DNA of 64,000 nucleotides from Mucilaginibacter empetricola. GTDB taxonomy: Bacteria > Bacteroidota > Bacteroidia > Sphingobacteriales > Sphingobacteriaceae. Of this stretch, positions 53,774-62,821 are shown piece after piece. How positions within the stretch are numbered: position 1 is the first letter of the stretch; every line of letters begins with the position of its first letter. The stretch covers positions 42,184-106,183 of the forward strand of contig NZ_JANUBZ010000015.1 in assembly GCF_024808665.1 (NCBI RefSeq). The letters are read 5' to 3'. The notes beneath the pieces were generated by a model. It was given only the letters and a program-made list of their open reading frames with translations. It was not told where the DNA came from and made no database searches. A program made the position numbers and the translations under genes.

Positions 53774-54267
53774 TAATTATCAATAGTTGTTAACGCGATA
53801 TCAACATCACATTAAAGCACCTGCAAAACTCAAAAAAAATCAGTTAACAATCAAGTCCGTTTTATAAGCCATCAACTAATTCTATTATTAGTGTTACTTT
53901 TTAAACAATACACTTTTTTAGCTGATAAACATTTTAAAGCTCCCCGGTGCATATGATTACCAGTGCCTTTACAGCGGAATTTACTTTAATTTAACAATGT
54001 AAATATAACACCCACTGTTAGTTACCAAACAGATTTTCACTTTTATATTCAACAATTTAATCCTGTTTTACTGACAGATATACAACTGTAGGTTGTTGTT
54101 ATTTTATTAAATTTTCATCGGGCAATAACACATTAAACCTGGTAAAATGACTTTAATATTAAACAGTATTTTTCTTGTTACAATAAAACTTAATCTGCCC
54201 TGCACTAAAAAAGCCGCTCCATGATATACACGGAACGGCCTTCTCAGAATTATAAAATTAAACTAAA
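53774..54267. other. 494-bp intergenic region
   Basis: AT-rich, no credible ORF. The left part should contain the sigma 1 promoter (minus strand), though no full -33/-7 pair was found. The right end contains the terminator of the second SusC/SusD operon. Nothing else is seen. Confidence 0.6.
54207..54242 (-). terminator. Intrinsic terminator of the second SusC/SusD operon
   Basis: Imperfect stem AAAGCCGCTCC (54210-54220) with GGAACGGCCTT (54232-54242), 9 of 11 pairs, followed on the minus strand by TTTTTAG. It lies about 25 bp after the SusD-like stop codon. Confidence 0.7.
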
Positions 54268-55845
54268 CTATTGGGCATCCCACCAAACGCGTCCGCTTAA
54301 TACGTCCCCGCCGGGAACAGCATTATGGGCAGCTGTATAATTGGTTGGGTTGTTGGCAGCTTCAACTAATGGATAAGGGAAACGGCGCGGAATAGTACCG
54401 TTTGTAGCATTACCCGGATATACCACCGGAGTTAAGGTAGGATAATTTGTTCTTCTCCAGTTACTCCATGATTCATAAAAATCCATCATGGTATTGGTAA
54501 GTACCCAGTATTGAGTATTAATCATATTTAAACCAGTTTCACCAGCTACATAAGGATTAGCAGCTACATAAGCAGCAGCAGCAGATTGCGAAACGGTTGC
54601 ACCCGGATCATACTCTGACAAGTACGTAATAGCAGCTTCAACACCGTTAGCATAGTGAGTTGCAGCACTGCCACCAATACTAAAACGCTCGGCTGCATCA
54701 GCCCATAGTAGTTCTGATTCGCCGTAAGTAAATATAAACGTAGGTGAACCCATTTGAACCAGGTAAGTACTTGGTGAAGAATAATCGCCAAGGGTAGTAA
54801 AACCAGGGGCTGATCCTAATGTTAAACCCGGGGTACCGCTAAGGTCATAACCATTTGGCTGGCCTTTTTGGTCGGCTGGAGTAGCATCGCCACCGGCAAC
54901 ACCAATAGTACCATTGGTAACCGAAATTACCGCTAAACGTGGATCATTGGTTGATTTTAACTCGTTGATAAAGGTTTGCGACCATTTTACATAAGTATTT
55001 TCCGGACCGCCCTGTAATACCTGGCTAACACGGTTAACCGTTGGACGGCCGCCTGTTGGATCATGCAACAGGAAAGCATCATCAGAATTGGCCGACATTG
55101 TTTTGCCAATGAGTGTTTGCACAACAGATTTTGCTGTTGCTGGATCAACTTTGCTTAAACGCATAGCCACGCGCAACAACAAGCTGTTACCAAAACGTTG
55201 CCATTTACCAATATTACCGTGATAAATTGCATCACCGGTTGGAATATCGCCGGTTGGATTCAATTTTGAAGTGGCATCCTGCAGTTCAGCAATTAAATTG
55301 GTGTAAATAGACTGTTGTTTATCATAAACCGGGAATAATATTTTTCCATAGTAACCTTCACCAGCCTGTGAGTAAGGCACATCGCCATACAAATCGGTAA
55401 TACGTTCAAATATCAACACTTTCATAATTCTGCCAATCTGGTGCAGGTTATTGTATTTTGCTACTCCATCAGTGGTAGTAACCATATCAACAATTGGTTT
55501 TACTTGTTCAGAGTAAGCACCATCGGCACCATTATCACTCTGCCAGTAAGCAGCAGTGTATTCAGGATTAGCAAGGTATTTATCACCTGCCCAATAACCA
55601 ATTGAAGTAGCGAAACCCTGAATCATGTCAGAACAATAAATCAAATCGGCACGCCATGTATCATAACTAAAATCCTGACTTCCGGTATAATCCAACTGAG
55701 CTGTAGTCAACAGGTAATTCGGATCAAAATTAGTTGCGCTAAATGCGGTAGGGTCAGTATTTAATTTATCAAAATTTTTGGTACAACTTGAAGCCACGGA
55801 TAAGCCCATAATTAGCAAGCTGCTATATATCAATTTCTTTTTCAT
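54268..55845 (-). CDS. SusD/RagB-like lipoprotein 2 (SusD-like type 2)
   Basis: 525 aa with a lipobox ending VASSC (Cys21). It starts TKNFDKLNTDPTAFSATNFD and contains NNLHQIGRIMKVLIFERITD and LYGDVPYSQAGEGYYGKI, the pattern of the SusD-like/SusD_2 subfamily rather than classic SusD. The C-terminus WSNWRRTNYPTLTPVVYPGN followed by RRFPYPLVEAANNP is typical. It binds the substrate for the SusC partner encoded 21 bp upstream. Confidence 0.93.
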   Translation of the reverse strand: MKKKLIYSSLLIMGLSVASSCTKNFDKLNTDPTAFSATNFDPNYLLTTAQLDYTGSQDFSYDTWRADLIYCSDMIQGFATSIGYWAGDKYLANPEYTAAYWQSDNGADGAYSEQVKPIVDMVTTTDGVAKYNNLHQIGRIMKVLIFERITDLYGDVPYSQAGEGYYGKILFPVYDKQQSIYTNLIAELQDATSKLNPTGDIPTGDAIYHGNIGKWQRFGNSLLLRVAMRLSKVDPATAKSVVQTLIGKTMSANSDDAFLLHDPTGGRPTVNRVSQVLQGGPENTYVKWSQTFINELKSTNDPRLAVISVTNGTIGVAGGDATPADQKGQPNGYDLSGTPGLTLGSAPGFTTLGDYSSPSTYLVQMGSPTFIFTYGESELLWADAAERFSIGGSAATHYANGVEAAITYLSEYDPGATVSQSAAAAYVAANPYVAGETGLNMINTQYWVLTNTMMDFYESWSNWRRTNYPTLTPVVYPGNATNGTIPRRFPYPLVEAANNPTNYTAAHNAVPGGDVLSGRVWWDAQ

Positions 55846-55866
55846 TTTAATTAAAATTAATTGTTA

Positions 55867-58800
55867 TTAAAATTTAACATTCAGGTTTATTCCGTAGGTT
55901 CTGGTAGGTAACTGATCACCCAACTCTAAACCTTGCGATGTTGCTCCATAGCTAGCTTCGGGATCAATGTCAGTTGTTTTCTTCATGATGTAAAATAAAT
56001 TACGACCAACCAGACTAACATTTATGCCCTGAATAGCATTATGGAACATTGAAGCAGGGAAATTATAACCCAATGTTATTTGACGGAACTTGATAAAGCT
56101 TCCATTTTCAACAAATAAGCCAGAAACATTATTACCTAAAGTAGTATAGTAGTTTTCGGCTGTAGTAACACCGCCCGGTCCGAAGCCGGTTGTACGGCCA
56201 GGTAGGGTAGCTTTTGATAAACCATCCTCGTAAGCATAATATTCAGTTCCGGCAAATACTTTACCGCCCAACTTGCTATCAATTAAGAATGAAAGGTTAA
56301 CATGGCCGAAGTTAAACTGGTTATTAAAACCACCACTCCATTTACCATAAGCCGATCCATAGTTTTTCAATGCACCTTGTACCGGGATACCTGTAGTTGG
56401 ATCAACCACTACTTTACCGTTTGAATCATATTTATAATCAAACGCTTCCACCTGATCGGCAGCTTTGCCAACAACGTCAGCTAAGAAACCGTTTCCGGTA
56501 CGTGAAGTAGCAACCGGTAATGATGATTGACCTGCAGCTAAAGCTAAAACGGTATTGTTATTTTGAGCAAAATTCAATGAAGTTGTCCAGGTAAAGTTTT
56601 GGGTTTTAACAGGTACTCCTGTAATTAAAACTTCAACACCCTTGTTTCTGATTTTACCGATGTTTAATACCGCGCCCTGATATCCTGAAGTGATTGAAGC
56701 AGGTGCCGGTACAATTTCGTTTTTCGATAGTTTGTTATACCAGGTAACATCAAAGCTTAAACGATTGTTTAAGGTATGAAGCTCTGTACCAATTTCAAGC
56801 TCCGAAGCGTCTGACGGCTTAAGCTGATCGTTTGGTGTTGAGGTATTGGTAATGGTGCCCAATGGCATGCCGTTTAACTGCACAGGTGATAAACCATAGT
56901 TTAACAGTGTTTGGTATGGCGATGTAGCAGCACCAACGTTTGCCCAACCAGCTCTTACTTTACCAAAGTCAAGCCAGGTTGGTTTCCAAAGTTCGGTAAA
57001 TACAAATGATCCGCTTACTGAAGGGTAAACGATATTTAATTTATTGTTTGGCGATGCAGATGAAGCCAGCGTTGAGAACCAATCAGAACGTGCAGTACCA
57101 TCTAAGTATAGGAATGATTTGTAAGATAGATCTAAAGTTCCGTACAATGAGTTTACATCAAATTTATCATCAGCATAAGCTATTGATTTTGAAACTGTGT
57201 TTCCGATAGTGTAAACATAAGGAATTACGAAACCAACGCCCGATTCTGTAGTTGATTCGATAGCGCTTTTTCTTAAGTTGCCACCAACATTCGGGGTAAT
57301 AGTGAAATCGTGATTTACTTTAAAAGGTTTACCGATCAGGAAGTCGGTATTTAACTCAGATACGTTATCATAAGTTTCACCCAAATTCTGAAATGCCTGT
57401 GCATAATAAGCAGTTCCGGTAGGAACAATGTTGGTATAACGCTCAGTGTAATAATCTTCACCGATACGTACCTGTGCAAATAAGCCATCATCAAAAGTAT
57501 AACGTGCGCTGGCTGATCCTATAATACGGTTACGGCTGCTGTTATTCACAAAATTGTATGCAGCAAACCATGGGTTGGTAGCATAGTTGTTATTGGTGAA
57601 TTGTAATTCGTTACCGGCAGCAGTGGTACCTTTAGTTTGTGGGCTAAGGGTGTTTACATTTACGCTGGTTGGTAAAAATGTAACCTGGTAACTTGAGTTG
57701 CCCGGACCATCGCCCAAAATAGGCCTGTTTTGAGCATCATCGCTAATGTAGTTAACGTGTGCATCAATTGTTAATCTTTTTATCGGGCTAAAGTTTCCTG
57801 AAAAATTAAAGTTTCTTCTGTCATAACCTGAGTTAGGAGTTGGCGCCTCGTTGTGCAAGTCGCTTGCCGAAAAACGGATTGATGCCAGATCATATGCTTT
57901 ACTGAAAGATAAGGTATTGGTAAAAGTACTTCCGGTACGATAAAACTCGCTGAAGTTATCTTTCTGAGCAGTATACGGACGCGAAACGCCATCAAACTGA
58001 ACCACTGATGAACCATCAAGTGCAGCACCCCAGCTATCACTGCCAGAGTTAAATGCTGATGTTGCATCAGCTGGCTTTAAGCCCTGTGCACCGTTACCAT
58101 ATTGGTACTGAAAATCGGTAGGATTAATTACACTTTCAAAAACATAGTTTGAGCTGTACTCCACAGTACCTTTGCTGCTACCGGTTTTGGTTGTAATTAA
58201 AATAACACCATATTTTGCTCTTGATCCGTAAAGAGCTGCAGCCGCAGCGCCTTTAAGAACCGATATAGAGGCAATATCTTCGGGGTTCAGGTTACCAATA
58301 CCATCGCCTTGATCCGGAGAGTTTGAGTATTGACCGCCACTGTTCATTGATAAACCTGCAATTTCAGTATTATCAATATTGTTCATAGGCACGCCGTCAA
58401 TTACGTACAAAGGTTGGGTAGAACCACTTAAACTGGCCGCACCACGTATATTAATATTTACCGATGAAGCTGGACCGCCTGATACGGTAGATACATTTAA
58501 ACCTGCCACCTGGCCTTCCAACTGGTTTGCAAAGTTTACTTCTTTAGCGGTATTCAGTTCATCACCTTTTATTTCGGTAACTGAATAACCAACTGCTTTA
58601 CGTTCTTTTTTAACACCAAGGGCGGTAACTACTACTTCGCTTAACTGTTTGGAATCTTCCTCCAACTGTACAGTTATGCTTGTACCTGTAACGGTTACTT
58701 CCTTTTTCAAATACCCCAAATAGGTTAATACCAGCACATCGCCAATGTTTGCATCTATGCTGAATTTACCGTTAATATCTGTCTGAACTCCTTTGGTAGA

Positions 58801-59274
58801 GCCTTTTACAACTACGCTTACACCAATTATAGCCTGGCCCGTAGCATCACGCACAAAACCGGTGATTGGAATAGCGTTGACGCTGCTACTGCCATCCGTA
58901 GCCGAAAGTTTAGGGATATCCTGCTCATTGGCTGCAACACCTATATAGTTGCCAACCATTTTATATTTAAGGTGGGTAGTATTCTGCAATTCTGCAATCA
59001 CATCGTTAAGTGATTTGTCTGTTAAATGCAGGGTGATTACCGGCAATTGTTTGATAACCTGTTCGTCGTAAACAAAGGTTACGTTTGCCTGTTTTTCTAT
59101 GTTTTTAAATACCTGTTTTACACTGGCTTTAACAACATTTACATTTACTTCCTGTGCCCGGGTTCCGGTTGCCAGCAGTAGTGATGTACAACTTATTTGT
59201 ATGCCGATAATTATTGTAGAAATGCGCATGCATTTTTTGAGTATGGGCAATACTTTGCCGTAAAAATTTATCAT
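55867..59274 (-). CDS. SusC/RagA TonB-dependent transporter 2 with STN domain
   Basis: 1135 aa. After a signal region (CMRISTIIIGIQISCTSLLL, ending ATGTRAQ) come STN (residues ~40-110, KQVFKNIEKQANVTFVYDEQ), the carboxypeptidase-regulatory domain (~135-210, GFVRDATGQAIIGVSVVVKG), plug (NFANQLEGQVAGLNVSTVSG, GSTQPLYVIDGVPM) and the barrel ending RTYGINLNVKF. Regulated by the FecR/sigma pair encoded upstream. The partner SusD-like gene follows. No degradative enzyme is encoded in this operon, so the substrate is unknown. Confidence 0.95.
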   Translation of the reverse strand: MINFYGKVLPILKKCMRISTIIIGIQISCTSLLLATGTRAQEVNVNVVKASVKQVFKNIEKQANVTFVYDEQVIKQLPVITLHLTDKSLNDVIAELQNTTHLKYKMVGNYIGVAANEQDIPKLSATDGSSSVNAIPITGFVRDATGQAIIGVSVVVKGSTKGVQTDINGKFSIDANIGDVLVLTYLGYLKKEVTVTGTSITVQLEEDSKQLSEVVVTALGVKKERKAVGYSVTEIKGDELNTAKEVNFANQLEGQVAGLNVSTVSGGPASSVNINIRGAASLSGSTQPLYVIDGVPMNNIDNTEIAGLSMNSGGQYSNSPDQGDGIGNLNPEDIASISVLKGAAAAALYGSRAKYGVILITTKTGSSKGTVEYSSNYVFESVINPTDFQYQYGNGAQGLKPADATSAFNSGSDSWGAALDGSSVVQFDGVSRPYTAQKDNFSEFYRTGSTFTNTLSFSKAYDLASIRFSASDLHNEAPTPNSGYDRRNFNFSGNFSPIKRLTIDAHVNYISDDAQNRPILGDGPGNSSYQVTFLPTSVNVNTLSPQTKGTTAAGNELQFTNNNYATNPWFAAYNFVNNSSRNRIIGSASARYTFDDGLFAQVRIGEDYYTERYTNIVPTGTAYYAQAFQNLGETYDNVSELNTDFLIGKPFKVNHDFTITPNVGGNLRKSAIESTTESGVGFVIPYVYTIGNTVSKSIAYADDKFDVNSLYGTLDLSYKSFLYLDGTARSDWFSTLASSASPNNKLNIVYPSVSGSFVFTELWKPTWLDFGKVRAGWANVGAATSPYQTLLNYGLSPVQLNGMPLGTITNTSTPNDQLKPSDASELEIGTELHTLNNRLSFDVTWYNKLSKNEIVPAPASITSGYQGAVLNIGKIRNKGVEVLITGVPVKTQNFTWTTSLNFAQNNNTVLALAAGQSSLPVATSRTGNGFLADVVGKAADQVEAFDYKYDSNGKVVVDPTTGIPVQGALKNYGSAYGKWSGGFNNQFNFGHVNLSFLIDSKLGGKVFAGTEYYAYEDGLSKATLPGRTTGFGPGGVTTAENYYTTLGNNVSGLFVENGSFIKFRQITLGYNFPASMFHNAIQGINVSLVGRNLFYIMKKTTDIDPEASYGATSQGLELGDQLPTRTYGINLNVKF

Positions 59275-59309
59275 ATTTGTAAGGGTTTAATATTCACGTT
59301 AAACTAATA

Positions 59310-59390
59310 GCCTGCTGTATATGGGTCTCAAGCATATATGCACAGGCCAAATCTCATTGCCGGGGACATTTGCCGTGTCTCCGGCTTTTT
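59310..59390 (+). other. Hairpins in the second FecR-SusC gap
   Basis: Stem GCCGGGGACA (59359-59368) with TGTCTCCGGC (59376-59385), one wobble pair, then T5 on the plus strand, antisense to the SusC message. A longer imperfect hairpin (GCCTG 59310-59314 / CAGGC 59343-59347) includes the palindrome GCATATATGC (59332-59341). The same arrangement, a hairpin with plus-strand T-tract in the same gap, is seen in the first locus. Confidence 0.5.
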
Positions 59391-59419
59391 CCTTTCTTAG
59401 CTACTAAGTAGGGTGTATT

Positions 59420-60424
59420 TTATTTAATCACTACTGTACTGTCATTGGCTATTTGATAATTAAAATGTTTGGTGAAACTTAAAATTTCCATAATGGTATC
59501 CAATCGCTGGTTGCTTAGGGTTATGGATATGCGTTCGTCAAGCAGCTTTTTGTCGGCCACCTGTATATGGGTGTTATATTGTTTTTCTATTGCTTTAAAT
59601 ACATTATTCAAATTTTCCTGATCAAAAACCAACGGGCTTTTGCACCATAAATTTATAACTGGATCTGGCGTAGTGCCTTTTATAAACTGGTTTGCCATTT
59701 TGTTTAAAACAATTTCCTGTTTTGGCAGCAGCATCACAGCAGGCTCATTGGCATGGCCCGGGCGCGTAACACCCACCTTACCGGTAATAACGTTTACCTT
59801 GGTCATCCCCTCCCTTGCGTATGCCCGTACATCAAACGAGGTACCCAATACAGTAATATTCAGCGTTCTGGTTCGTACCACAAACGGGTGATTATCTTCG
59901 TGTTTTACATCAAAAAATGCACGACCTTCAGTTAACTCTACTTCGCGCAGTTTCCCGTTAAAGTTTTTTGGATATTTAAATATGGTATGTGCATTCAGCC
60001 AAACTGTTGAGCCGTCGGCCAAAGTTATCCTGGTTATTTTTTGTGTGGTTATATTTACCAGTTCCGCTTTATTTGATTCGGTTTTACCGGCAAGGTTATT
60101 ATAAAGCACAACTCCGCCAAAAATAAAAACTATAGCTGCTGCAGCGGCGGCGCTCCATTTAAGCATACGCACTACCGAGCCTTTTTCCCGTGAGGTTATT
60201 TTGTTATTTTTAAGCTGATGACGTATTATTTCGGAATGAAGATTTTCGAAAATCCTCATTTTCACATCAGCTTCGGTTTCCCCGGCAGAAACAACTTCAA
60301 ATTGATCGCCGTCATGCACAGCATCATACCATTGATCAAGCAGTGCTTTTTCTTGTGGTGTTGCTGTACCGGCCAGATACTTTTTTGCCAATTGTTTCAA
60401 TTCATTCCTGTCAATAGGAGCCAT
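59420..60424 (-). CDS. FecR-family anti-sigma factor 2
   Basis: 334 aa. Cytoplasmic N-terminus (LKQLAKKYLAGTATPQEKAL), membrane helix at ~residues 89-110 (WSAAAAAAIVFIFGGVVLY), FecR domain (RITLADGSTVWLNAHTIFKY, GRAFFDVKHEDNHPFVVRTR, VLGTSFDVRAY) and C-terminal segment LVFDQENLNNVFKAIEKQYN. It transmits the signal of the second SusC to its sigma factor. Confidence 0.94.
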   Translation of the reverse strand: MAPIDRNELKQLAKKYLAGTATPQEKALLDQWYDAVHDGDQFEVVSAGETEADVKMRIFENLHSEIIRHQLKNNKITSREKGSVVRMLKWSAAAAAAIVFIFGGVVLYNNLAGKTESNKAELVNITTQKITRITLADGSTVWLNAHTIFKYPKNFNGKLREVELTEGRAFFDVKHEDNHPFVVRTRTLNITVLGTSFDVRAYAREGMTKVNVITGKVGVTRPGHANEPAVMLLPKQEIVLNKMANQFIKGTTPDPVINLWCKSPLVFDQENLNNVFKAIEKQYNTHIQVADKKLLDERISITLSNQRLDTIMEILSFTKHFNYQIANDSTVVIK

Positions 60425-60582
60425 TTTATTGCTTTTTTACATATAGAGTATATTTAATAGCAAATACCCTTGCTCTTTTTCGAAACTTTTTAAAAAAATT
60501 TTAAAAGTAGGTGTAAAAACAACACTAAGTACGATAAAAAACAGGTAAAAACAAGCGAAATAGCAGAAAAAAAGAGCTTTTT

Positions 60583-61170
60583 CTAATTAAAAAGATCAAT
60601 AAATATTAAAAATAGCAAAAAATCGGTCATAGAAGTACCTAAACTACCTCTTATTGTACGCAAAGCTTTTGTTAAATGCCCCTCTGCTGTTTTTTGTGAG
60701 ATGTTCAACTGCTCGGCTACATCGGCAAGCGACATATCCTGCAATTTGTTATATTGAAAAACGAGGCGACATTTTTCGGGTAGTTTATTGGAAAGATTCA
60801 GGATTATTTCGAGCAGTATTTTATTATCTACATCAATTTCGGCAATGTCACCGGCGCTTAAAACACCAAGGGCGTTTTCATTTTCGCGCAATTGCTTTTC
60901 TTTGGCACAACAACGGTACACGGCATAGCGCGTCATAGCGGCCAGGTATTGGGTAAGTGACTGTATAACCAGCGACTCCCTTTTTTTCCAGAGGATAAGA
61001 AAAACCTCCTGAACAATCTCCTCAGCGCTATCGGTATCCTTTAGCAACTTATAGGCTATATAATATAACTTATTCCAGTAACGATTATAAATTTCAGTGA
61101 ATGCTGATTCGTTCCCATCTTTGAGCAGATCGGTTAAGGCCTTATCATCAAGTAATTGAATAGCGCTCAT
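60583..61170 (-). CDS. ECF sigma-70 factor 2 (PUL-type)
   Basis: 195 aa. Region 2 (ESAFTEIYNRYWNKLYYIAY, EEIVQEVFLILWKKRESL) and region 4 (LPEKCRLVFQYNKLQDMSLA, then ISQKTAEGHLTKALRTIRG) are present, with the hydrophobic tail MTDFLLFLIFIDLF. It drives the second SusC/SusD operon under FecR control. Separated from fecR 2 by 158 bp of AT-rich sequence. Confidence 0.94.
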   Translation of the reverse strand: MSAIQLLDDKALTDLLKDGNESAFTEIYNRYWNKLYYIAYKLLKDTDSAEEIVQEVFLILWKKRESLVIQSLTQYLAAMTRYAVYRCCAKEKQLRENENALGVLSAGDIAEIDVDNKILLEIILNLSNKLPEKCRLVFQYNKLQDMSLADVAEQLNISQKTAEGHLTKALRTIRGSLGTSMTDFLLFLIFIDLFN

Positions 61171-61557
61171 TAGGGGTTTGGTGTGAACGAAAATAATATA
61201 AATTTAATAAAAAAGTAATATTCGTATTAAAAATCACAACGCTAAGTTGCATATTTTTTAGCAAAATTCACAGCGGAAATAAAATTGTAAAATTTATTTT
61301 TTTCCAAATAAAATTTGGCCTACCCTGTTATTGATTTTTTCAATAATCAGCCATACTACATTTTATCCAAATTTACCAAACCCAACCGGCTCAAACAATG
61401 CCAGAGCCCGCATATTAAACTAATATTAAATGAACGTACCTTATACGATATAGATTTATCTGCGTTTACCTACCCAATAATTCCGGTATTTTAAAAATAG
61501 CTGTAATAAAAAAACCGTTGGCGCTTTACTTACGTTTATTGGGTTAAAGGGTTTGAT
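61171..61557. other. 387-bp divergent intergenic region
   Basis: AT-rich region between sigma 2 (minus) and the XRE gene (plus), presumably with both promoters. I could not assign a full TTTG / TAnnTTTG pair for either gene. No ORF, RNA or repeat is seen. Confidence 0.6.
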
Positions 61558-61839
61558 ATGTTTAGTACAGCACAAAAATCAATGAGCGATTTAAAGACTC
61601 AGGAGATCATCGGCAACATCAGGAAGATTCGGGAATTCAGAAACTACACGCAGGATTATCTGGCCGCCAAGCTTAACATTTCGCAAAATGCTTATAGTAA
61701 AATTGAGTTGGGCTATAGCAGCGTTACATTGAGCAGGCTAATTCACATTGCCGAAATTCTGGAAATTTCGCTTGGCGAATTGGTTAATTTTAGCGGGGAA
61801 GACGTTAGTTTTATAAAACTGACCGAAAAAGCTTCCTAA
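61558..61839 (+). CDS. XRE-family helix-turn-helix transcriptional regulator
   Basis: 93 aa. The HTH spans residues ~18-75: IIGNIRKIREFRNYTQDYLA, then AAKLNISQNAYSKIELGYSS and LSRLIHIAEILEISLGELVN, the standard five-helix HTH_3 fold. No additional sensor domain. Stand-alone; it converges on the aminotransferase gene with only 5 bp between the stop codons. Target genes unknown. Confidence 0.9.
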   Translation: MFSTAQKSMSDLKTQEIIGNIRKIREFRNYTQDYLAAKLNISQNAYSKIELGYSSVTLSRLIHIAEILEISLGELVNFSGEDVSFIKLTEKAS

Positions 61840-61844
61840 TGGAT

Positions 61845-62681
61845 TTAAAGCTTATTTAATTCATCAACAAGCAATTTGCTTACCTCATTAAAATAGCGCC
61901 TTACACCAAAGCCCATTACGCTTTGTATTCCTCGTGTTGCATTGGTTAAGAACACCTCATCTGCCTCATACAAAATTTCGGGATTTATTTGTGCTTCGGT
62001 AACGGGTATATTGATTTTTTTTGCCAAATCAATAATAACCTGCCGCATTACTCCTTCTACACAGCCTTCGCTCAAAGCCGGCGTATACAAATGATTTTGA
62101 TACCATACAAAAACATTCGAGCTGCTGGCTTCGCATAAAAAACCATGCTGGTTTAATAAAAAAGCATCATCGAGCTTGTTTTGGGTTTTAAATATCCCTG
62201 CCATAATATAAGGAAGCGAGTTGCAGGTTTTAATATTGGAAAGATAGTTGGTAGGTTTGGGCAGATCAGGGAATATATCAACAATCAATCCTTTCGGGTT
62301 TAAAAAATATCTGGGCTCATCCAGCGGCTGTAATTCAAGCGCATAAGCCATTTTATTGCCCGATGGGGTATACAATCCCTCAGCATCACGATAAACGGTT
62401 AAGCGTAAACGGCCGTGTTTTATTTTATTTCGGCGCGATATATCTTCACTTTTTTCCCTCAAAAACCAGGCATCCATTTGCGAGTAGCCGTCAATTTTAA
62501 GCGCCTTCATCCCCCTTTGCAGCCGGTCGGCATGCAAATCGGCAAATTTAAGCTGACCTTTCATCAGGCGCATACTCTCAAACAAGCCATCGCCATATTT
62601 AAACGCCCTGTTGCTTATGGAAACCAACTTGGTTCCGGCAGGTAATATTTCGCCATTAAAATTGATGAAAACAGGTGTCAT
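61845..62681 (-). CDS. Class IV PLP-dependent aminotransferase (PabC/BCAT-like)
   Basis: 278 aa. The fold-type IV signature is clear: SNRAFKYGDGLFESMRL near residue 26, the PLP lysine in YLSNIKTCNSLPY (about residue 148), and GFLCEASSSNVFVWY followed by LSEGCVEGVMRQVI. Family members are 4-amino-4-deoxychorismate lyase (PabC, folate synthesis), D-amino acid aminotransferase and BCAT; length fits PabC or BCAT-like. Without a pab gene nearby the exact reaction stays open. Its start is flanked by a repeat (62684-62694). Confidence 0.85.
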   Translation of the reverse strand: MTPVFINFNGEILPAGTKLVSISNRAFKYGDGLFESMRLMKGQLKFADLHADRLQRGMKALKIDGYSQMDAWFLREKSEDISRRNKIKHGRLRLTVYRDAEGLYTPSGNKMAYALELQPLDEPRYFLNPKGLIVDIFPDLPKPTNYLSNIKTCNSLPYIMAGIFKTQNKLDDAFLLNQHGFLCEASSSNVFVWYQNHLYTPALSEGCVEGVMRQVIIDLAKKINIPVTEAQINPEILYEADEVFLTNATRGIQSVMGFGVRRYFNEVSKLLVDELNKL

Positions 62682-62683
62682 GT

Positions 62684-62821
62684 TTGGAGATTAGCGGCTG
62701 GAGGTTAGAGATTAGTTTTCTTGTTAAACGTAGATGTATCAGAAAGTTTCATTTTGAGTTGTAAAAATTCGTTCGCCGGGCGGATTTTCCTAATCGCTAG
62801 TATCTAATCACTAATCTCCAA
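62684..62821. repeat. Inverted repeat flanking the gap between aminotransferase and rluD
   Basis: TTGGAGATTAG at 62684-62694 and its reverse complement CTAATCTCCAA at 62811-62821 enclose the 122-bp gap, with further GATTAG/CTAATC copies inside (62706-62713, about 62791 and 62805). This looks like a dispersed REP-type element. The right arm lies inside the 3' end of the pseudouridine synthase gene. Confidence 0.6.
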
